This document shows, in pieces, positions 1 to 7,396 of a stretch of DNA of 7,396 nucleotides. Location of the stretch: the NCBI GenBank assembly GCA_002390225.1, contig DGOW01000109.1, forward strand, positions 270-7,665. The letters are read 5' to 3'. Position 1 is the stretch's first letter. The number at the start of each line of letters is the position of its first letter. Origin of the DNA: Gemmatimonadales bacterium UBA4456. GTDB lineage: Bacteria; Gemmatimonadota; Gemmatimonadetes; Longimicrobiales; Gaopeijiaceae. The notes under the pieces were generated by a model that was not told the DNA's origin, did not search any database, and saw only the letters and a program-made list of their open reading frames with translations. A program made the position numbers and the translations under genes.

Positions 1-14
1 CGACGAGCGGCCAT
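1..14 (-). CDS. possible first codons of the gene after rpsG (fusA expected), cut by window edge
   Basis: An ATG at 14-12 reads Met-Ala-Ala-Arg before the window ends. It is preceded by AGGGAG with a 5-base spacer, a good Shine-Dalgarno. In the classical str operon the gene after rpsG is fusA (elongation factor G), and a short basic N-terminus would suit it, but four residues identify nothing. An alternative ATG at 64-62 opens another frame that stays open to the edge and begins Met-Ala-Pro-Glu-Pro-Val; it has no comparable ribosome site. The call rests on gene order and the Shine-Dalgarno only. Confidence 0.3.
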
Positions 15-83
15 CCGCGCTCCCTGGGGGTCGGAGAGGGCCCGTCGACTGGTTCGGGGGCCATCGCGTTTTTTTTGTCCGCG

Positions 84-104
84 GCCCTCTTTTCAGGCGA
101 GGGC
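84..104 (-). other. small hairpin in the spacer after rpsG
   Basis: GCCCTC (84-89) and GAGGGC (99-104) form a 6-bp stem with a 9-base loop, 40 bases after the rpsG stop. In minus-strand RNA it is followed by CGCGGAC and eight A residues, with no U run, so it does not look like an intrinsic terminator and transcription probably continues leftward. It could be a processing or stability element, or chance in GC-rich DNA. Confidence 0.3.
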
Positions 105-144
105 TTCGGTCTGCGCTTGCTTGGTGTCGTTCAGTTCCTTGTCA

Positions 145-615
145 TTACCACCGGTAGTGGGCGAAAGCCTTGTTGGCCTCGGCCATCCGGTGCGTATCGT
201 CTTTCTTCTTGATCGTGCTGCCCTCGCCGCGGCTGGCCGCAAGTAGTTCTGCTGCGAGCCGCTCGGCCATGCTCTTCTCTGACCGCCCGCGGGCAAACGT
301 GATCAACCAACGACTCGCCAGCGCTGTGCGCCGCTCGGGACGAACCTCGATCGGCACCTGGTACGTCGCACCACCCACTCGGCGACTTTTCACCTCGAGA
401 GCTGGCTTGGCGTTAGTCAACGCCGTTTCAAACACCTGAACGCCGGGCTGACCTGAACGCGACTCCATGATGTCCACCGCATCGTAAAAGATCTTCTCGG
501 CCTTCGACTTCTTTCCGTCCACCATCAAATTATTGATGAACTTCGTGACGGACCGGGATTCGAACTTCGGGTCAGGTGGTGTTTCTCGCTTCTCAGCGCG
601 CGAACGACGACTCAT
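145..615 (-). CDS. rpsG: 30S ribosomal protein S7
   Basis: S7 is a primary binder of the 3' major domain of 16S rRNA; it nucleates assembly of the 30S head and lines the E-site and mRNA exit. The 156-residue product has the usual length for bacterial S7 and is recognisable throughout: the basic N-terminus with PDPKF (about residues 15-19), FINNLMVDGKKS (about 26-37), the central ALTNAKPALEVKSRRVGGATYQVP segment (in part residues 65-88) and a C-terminus ending in NKAFAHYRW. The ATG at 615 lies 8 bases after the rpsL stop. AAGG in the overlap with that stop (GGTAAGGTAG) is the ribosome site, so translation is probably coupled to rpsL. In E. coli S7 represses its own synthesis through a much longer rpsL-rpsG spacer; that spacer is missing here. 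The gene is intact. Confidence 0.98.
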   Translation of the reverse strand: MSRRSRAEKRETPPDPKFESRSVTKFINNLMVDGKKSKAEKIFYDAVDIMESRSGQPGVQVFETALTNAKPALEVKSRRVGGATYQVPIEVRPERRTALASRWLITFARGRSEKSMAERLAAELLAASRGEGSTIKKKDDTHRMAEANKAFAHYRW

Positions 616-623
616 CTTCTACC

Positions 624-995
624 TTACCTGGGCCGCTTGGCCCCGTACTTGGATCGTCCCTGACGACGCGCGTCGACACCGGAAGCGTCGAGCGTGCCGC
701 GGACGATGTGGTAGCGAACCCCGGGAAGATCCTTAACGCGGCCGCCTCGGATGAGCACAATTGAGTGCTCTTGGAGGTTGTGACCCTCACCACCGATGTA
801 GGCGGTGACCTCGAAACCGTTCGTGAGGCGCACGCGAGCAACCTTACGAAGGGCCGAATTCGGCTTCTTCGGGGTGGTCGTGTAGACGCGCGTGCAGACG
901 CCCCGCTTCTGGGGATTCCGCTGAAGAGCTGGCGCCTTGTTCTTCTTGACCTGCGCCTTGCGCCCCTTCCGCACGAGCTGACTGATGGTGGGCAT
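624..995 (-). CDS. rpsL: 30S ribosomal protein S12
   Basis: S12 sits at the interface side of the 30S decoding centre and takes part in tRNA selection; it is the classical streptomycin-resistance locus. The 123-residue product has the family's usual length. Visible signatures are PQKRGVCTRVYTTTPKKPNS (residues 28-47), TNGFEVTAYIGGEGHNLQEH (58-77) and GGRVKDLPGVRYH (84-96). Lys43 and Lys88 (Met counted as 1), the usual sites of streptomycin-resistance substitutions, are wild type. Asp89, the residue methylthiolated by RimO where that enzyme exists, is present. The ATG at 995 is preceded by GAGG at 1004-1001 with a 5-base spacer. A promoter and a terminator-like hairpin lie directly upstream, so this gene probably opens the str transcription unit. 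The TAA overlaps the ribosome site of rpsG. Confidence 0.98.
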   Translation of the reverse strand: MPTISQLVRKGRKAQVKKNKAPALQRNPQKRGVCTRVYTTTPKKPNSALRKVARVRLTNGFEVTAYIGGEGHNLQEHSIVLIRGGRVKDLPGVRYHIVRGTLDASGVDARRQGRSKYGAKRPR

Positions 996-1018
996 TCCTA
1001 CCTCACTGCACCTTGACT

Positions 1019-1050
1019 AAAAAACGGCGCCCACAAACGTGGCGGACGCC
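1019..1050 (-). terminator. terminator-like hairpin with U6 tract in the rpsL leader (possible attenuator)
   Basis: In minus-strand RNA, GGCG (1050-1047) and CCAC (1042-1039) pair with GTGG (1034-1031) and CGCC (1029-1026). The loop is GUUU and the stem has a 4-by-1 internal loop. One base later comes U6 (1024-1019). This has the form of a moderate intrinsic terminator. It lies 15 bases upstream of the rpsL Shine-Dalgarno and downstream of the best rpsL promoter, so it would stop transcripts before rpsL unless disrupted. A competing hairpin at 1043-1056 uses its outer bases. It could instead simply end transcripts arriving from udk. Confidence 0.55.
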
Positions 1051-1056
1051 GGTCCG
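1043..1056 (-). promoter_or_regulatory. hairpin competing with the rpsL leader terminator
   Basis: In minus-strand RNA CGGAC (1056-1052) pairs with GTCCG (1047-1043) around the tetraloop CGGC. It shares bases 1050-1043 with the 5' arm of the terminator-like hairpin, so the complete versions of both cannot form together. If transcription starts near 1062 this would be the first structure in the nascent RNA. This is the geometry of an antiterminator. That it works as one is inference. Confidence 0.35.
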
Positions 1057-1068
1057 ACATAGCATGGA

Positions 1069-1097
1069 AAGGTAGAAACGGGTCCGAGAGGTGTCAA
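1069..1097 (-). promoter_or_regulatory. sigma-70-type promoter for rpsL-rpsG
   Basis: A perfect -35 hexamer TTGACA (1097-1092) is followed by a 17-base spacer and TACCTT (1074-1069), which keeps the TA...T core of the -10 box. The predicted start is near 1062-1060, giving a leader of about 65 bases before rpsL. Position, orientation and spacing are right for the str operon. The weak match in the middle of the -10 box is the main doubt. Confidence 0.55.
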
Positions 1098-1487
1098 CGG
1101 ACATGAAGCCCCTATTTCAGGGTGGTTTTTGGGGGGGGGCGATCGGAACTCCAGCCCGGGCTGACATACCGCAGGCGGGCGCGCCAGAAGCTCCCTCAAG
1201 ACCCGAAAACGGGACTCTGACCCCGGCCCCTCTCTTCCCGTGTGCAGGAGCCGTTCCCCGCACCAGTAATAGCGAATGGCCGACATCAGGCGCAGCCCCG
1301 CTCCAGTATATTTCATCCTGAGGCGGCCTTGCGGCTGCGGGTAGTCACTTGCTGCCCAGCAGGGAGCCATCCCAGGTCGAGTGACCAACGCCACGACGCC
1401 AGCTCCCGCGCCGGCTGCCTGAATCAGCATGGCTTGAATCTCTCGGGCTCAGCGAATCGCCAGCGAAATTGTGAAGGCGGTGGGTGA

Positions 1488-1519
1488 CGGTCGCTTGGCT
1501 CGGACTCACCAAGCCACCG
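1488..1519. repeat. imperfect inverted repeat, 11-base arms
   Basis: CGGTCGCTTGG (1488-1498) and CCAAGCCACCG (1509-1519) pair over 11 positions with a single C-C mismatch (plus-strand reading) around a 10-base loop. No T run follows on either strand, so it is not an ordinary intrinsic terminator. It could be an RNA structure in the udk 3' region, a protein-binding site or part of a small RNA. No partner copy is in the window. Confidence 0.5.
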
Positions 1520-1662
1520 GCGGGCGGAGCGTGAATGTCCCCTTCCCCGAGCAGCTAGTCCCCCACTTCAGGATACCGGCACCCCCGCGGCGCTCGTGAC
1601 CGTACCGAGGCACCTGAGGTCGTACCCTACGCGGATCCCGAACGTGATGGGGCCAACCCGGT

Positions 1663-1690
1663 TGAAGTGTCTGCGTTCAGGACACCTTCA
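1663..1690 (-). repeat. hairpin downstream of udk
   Basis: TGAAGTGTC (1663-1671) pairs with GACAC plus TTCA (1681-1690, one bulged base) around a 9-base loop, giving 9 base pairs about 40 bases after the udk stop. There is no U tract after it in the minus-strand direction. The position suits a transcript 3'-end stabiliser or a factor-dependent termination region for udk, but the sequence does not show termination by itself. Confidence 0.4.
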
Positions 1691-1729
1691 CGTCGGTGGG
1701 GAGGCGACAATGGCAGCCTGCGACCTCGA

Positions 1730-2347
1730 TCAGTCGCCCAGCAACTCCAGTACGCGGTCGGCAAGAGCTCCAATGGCCTTCACATTCCGGCCACCCTCAG
1801 TCAGCAGCACATCGGCATACGTGCGTGATGGCTCCACAAACATATCGTGCATCGGCTGGACACGATCGTCGTGCTGTTGCTCCACCTTTTCCCGATCCCT
1901 TCCGCGCTCAACAGTGTCCCGGGCGATCCGCCGGGCAAGGCGCTGTTCAGGCGTGGTGTCGATGAACACCCGAAGGTCCATGAGCACCCGCAGACGCTCC
2001 TCGAAGAGCGTCAGCATGCCCTCCACGATCACCACCGGAGCGGGGGTGACGACGATCCCTGCGATACCCCTGGTCTGCGAGACATAGTCGTAGTCGGGCA
2101 TTTCTACCGTGCGCCCGGCCCGAAGCGTTGCGATGTGCTCTATCAGCAGAGCCGTCTCGAGCGAGTCAGGGTGGTCGACATTGACCTCGACTCGTCGCTC
2201 GAAGGGCATGTGAGACAGGTCGTAGTAGTACGCGTCGTGACTGAGCGTCGCGGTACGACCCGTACCCAAAATTCGGGTCAACTCACGCACAACCGTCGAT
2301 TTGCCCGACGCACTTCCGCCTGCGATTCCGACAACGATCCTGCTCAA
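1730..2347 (-). CDS. udk: uridine kinase (uridine/cytidine kinase)
   Basis: A cytosolic pyrimidine-salvage enzyme that phosphorylates uridine and cytidine to UMP and CMP with ATP or GTP. The TTG start at 2347 gives 205 residues, the family's normal length. Visible are the P-loop GGSASGKS (10-17), SHDAYYYD (36-43) with the catalytic Asp38, NVDHPDS (56-62), PDYDYVSQTR (84-93), VVIVEGML (105-112), VFIDT (127-131), RRIARDTVERGR (139-150) and VEPSRTYAD in the C-terminal third. TTG is preferred because GGGAG (2358-2354) lies 6 bases upstream and the product begins MSRIVVGIAGG, as in relatives. An upstream ATG at 2416 would add 23 unrelated residues and lies inside the rpoC terminator hairpin. Two family positions differ: Gln91 where E. 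coli and B. subtilis have His, and Tyr42 where they have Lys. The location between rpoC and rpsL is unusual. The gene is behind a terminator with no clear promoter of its own. Confidence 0.93.
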   Translation of the reverse strand: MSRIVVGIAGGSASGKSTVVRELTRILGTGRTATLSHDAYYYDLSHMPFERRVEVNVDHPDSLETALLIEHIATLRAGRTVEMPDYDYVSQTRGIAGIVVTPAPVVIVEGMLTLFEERLRVLMDLRVFIDTTPEQRLARRIARDTVERGRDREKVEQQHDDRVQPMHDMFVEPSRTYADVLLTEGGRNVKAIGALADRVLELLGD

Positions 2348-2353
2348 GTGCAA

Positions 2354-2358
2354 CTCCC
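2354..2358 (-). promoter_or_regulatory. ribosome binding site deciding the udk TTG start
   Basis: GGGAG, six bases before TTG at 2347-2345. No comparable site precedes the upstream ATG at 2416, and sequence similarity to other Udk proteins begins at the TTG. Confidence 0.7.
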
Positions 2359-2391
2359 GTTCCCTCGTTCTCCCAGCCACCGGTCCAGCCG

Positions 2392-2431
2392 AAAACGAAC
2401 ACGGCCCGGATCGCAATCGCGACCCGGGCCG
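2392..2431 (-). terminator. intrinsic terminator of the rpoB-rpoC unit
   Basis: In minus-strand RNA CGGCCCGGGTCGC pairs with GCGATCCGGGCCG over 13 positions (arms 2431-2419 and 2414-2402) around a GAUU loop. It is followed by UGUUCGUUUU (2401-2392), a U-rich but interrupted tail. One pair is G-U in this strand and would be an A-C mismatch in plus-strand RNA, which supports action on the minus strand. It starts 27 bases after the rpoC stop and ends about 45 bases before udk. The interrupted U tract may allow partial read-through. Confidence 0.85.
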
Positions 2432-2458
2432 AATCCTGAAGCTGCGAAGATCTCCTAG

Positions 2459-6769
<4,311 letters not shown>

Positions 6770-6772
6770 CTC

Positions 6773-7396
6773 TTATTCCTCCTCTCCGAGCGTGACGGAG
6801 AGGCCGAGGGCCTGGAGTTCCTTCACGAGAACGTTGAACGACTCCGGTATGCCGGGCTTCGGCAGGTTGTCGCCCTTCACAATGGCCTCATAGACCTTGG
6901 ATCGACCCTGCACGTCGTCGGACTTGACGGTGAGGATCTCCTGCAGCGTATGGGCTGCGCCATAAGCTTCCAAAGCCCACACCTCCATCTCACCGAAGCG
7001 CTGCCCGCCGAACTGAGCCTTACCGGCCAGCGGCTGCTGAGTCACGAGCGAGTACGGCCCAATCGAGCGCGCATGGATCTTGTCATCCACGAGGTGACTC
7101 AGCTTGAGCATGTAGATGGCACCGACCGTGACCGGGAAGTCGAACTTCCGGCCGCTTCGGCCATCGCGGAGCCAGATCTTCCCATTCGGGAAGATCTCGG
7201 AGTACTCGAGGAGTTCGACCACCGCATCGTCGAGGCCCGACTTCACGGTGGAACGCCCCTTGAGTTTTTGAATTGCCGGGAAGAGATCGGACATCTTCTC
7301 ACCCTGACGGTCTGCCAATTCCTCAGCAGACTCGAGCAGGAAGTCTACGACCTTGGCGAAGTACTTCTCCTGCTTCTTCGAGAGCTTCGCGTTCAG
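6773..7396 (-). CDS. rpoB: DNA-directed RNA polymerase subunit beta, C-terminal part
   Basis: The 3' end of rpoB, truncated by the window edge; 207 residues before TAA are visible and the frame is open from the first base. The segment includes the clamp and C-terminal anchor regions that contact beta-prime. Recognisable stretches are IWLRDGRSGRKFDFPVTVG, the IYMLKLSHLVDDKIHARSIG segment, YSLVTQQPLAGKAQFGGQRF and GEMEVWALEAYGAAHTLQE, all hallmarks of bacterial RpoB. It ends in ALGLSVTLGEEE, and the final Glu codons supply the rpoC Shine-Dalgarno. The open frame continues upstream of an in-frame TTG near 7318, which is internal and not the start. Confidence 0.99.
   Translation of the reverse strand: MNAKLSKKQEKYFAKVVDFLLESAEELADRQGEKMSDLFPAIQKLKGRSTVKSGLDDAVVELLEYSEIFPNGKIWLRDGRSGRKFDFPVTVGAIYMLKLSHLVDDKIHARSIGPYSLVTQQPLAGKAQFGGQRFGEMEVWALEAYGAAHTLQEILTVKSDDVQGRSKVYEAIVKGDNLPKPGIPESFNVLVKELQALGLSVTLGEEE
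6778..6783 (-). promoter_or_regulatory. rpoC ribosome binding site embedded in the rpoB stop region
   Basis: AGGAGG, eight bases before the rpoC ATG, lies within the Glu-Glu-Glu codons that end rpoB. Ribosomes finishing rpoB would uncover or occupy it, so synthesis of beta and beta-prime is probably coupled. Confidence 0.8.

Larger units (their letters stand above)
1098..1729. other. gap between udk and the rpsL promoter with no convincing gene
   Basis: I see no protein gene here on either strand. The longest open frames (for example minus 1017-1430 and plus 1242-1487) have low-complexity or incoherent compositions, no recognisable motif, and in the first case run through the rpsL promoter. 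I searched by eye for tRNA T-loops, the tmRNA tail, SRP RNA and RNase P signatures and found none. Contents that can be supported are two inverted repeats (1488-1519 and 1663-1690), a G9 run at 1131-1139, and a lone TATACT (1310-1305, minus) with no fitting -35. An unrecognised small RNA or a decayed gene cannot be excluded. Confidence 0.6.

Noticed and set aside
84..104. Intrinsic terminator closing the str operon after rpsG
   Set aside because: The hairpin is followed by A residues in the sense RNA, not U, so it lacks the terminator form.
1200..1235. tRNA T-arm-like sequence (GGGTCAGAGTCCC on the minus strand)
   Set aside because: The loop lacks the TTCRA core and no acceptor, D or anticodon arms can be assembled around it.
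1305..1310. TATACT on the minus strand as a second upstream promoter for rpsL
   Set aside because: No acceptable -35 at 16-18 bases and no extended -10 TG, so it is a lone -10-like hexamer.
1017..1430. 137-residue open frame on the minus strand upstream of rpsL
   Set aside because: No family resemblance or ribosome site of note; it runs through the likely rpsL promoter and the leader hairpins, and its composition looks like translated noncoding GC-rich DNA.
1242..1487. Short plus-strand open frames in the udk-rpsL gap
   Set aside because: No motif, no convincing start signal, arginine- and serine-rich composition typical of chance frames.
2348..2416. N-terminal extension of udk starting at the ATG at 2416
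   Set aside because: The 23 extra residues match nothing in the family, the ATG lies inside the rpoC terminator stem-loop, and the TTG at 2347 has a well-placed GGGAG and gives the usual length.

Overview
This window is ordinary chromosomal housekeeping DNA, read almost entirely from the minus strand. In transcription order (high to low coordinates) it holds the 3' end of rpoB, a complete rpoC, a uridine kinase gene (udk), a roughly 730-base gap between udk and rpsL with no convincing gene, then rpsL and rpsG. The window ends about 140 bases after rpsG, where fusA would be expected. The organism is a bacterium of moderately high GC. RpoC has both zinc-binding sites and an SI3-type insertion in the trigger loop, as in Gram-negative lineages. 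The protein sequences look to me most like Gemmatimonadota or a neighbouring phylum, but this is an impression from memory and not a search result.

Region by region: 6773-7396 is the C-terminal 207 codons of rpoB. Its last three Glu codons double as the ribosome binding site of rpoC (2459-6769), which starts 3 bases after the rpoB stop. A strong hairpin with a U-rich tail (2392-2431) follows rpoC. Its stem contains a G-U pair in minus-strand RNA that becomes an A-C mismatch in plus-strand RNA, so it is built to act on the minus strand. udk (1730-2347) begins just past this terminator, most likely at a TTG codon with a good Shine-Dalgarno. Between udk and rpsL I see two sizeable inverted repeats, a nine-base G run, a promoter with a perfect -35 box (1069-1097) and, between that promoter and rpsL, a terminator-like hairpin with a U6 tract that overlaps a competing hairpin. 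rpsL (624-995) and rpsG (145-615) are separated by only 8 bases.

The genes serve transcription (beta and beta-prime subunits of RNA polymerase), pyrimidine salvage (Udk makes UMP and CMP) and decoding (S12 and S7 of the small ribosomal subunit). The rpoB-rpoC and rpsL-rpsG pairs are in the classical bacterial order. The unusual points are the salvage kinase placed between them behind a terminator, and the apparent attenuator in the rpsL leader. I found no mobile element, CRISPR array, tRNA, rRNA, defence system or other accessory module, and nothing here looks like an undescribed multi-gene system. The most testable new item is the short rpsL leader.
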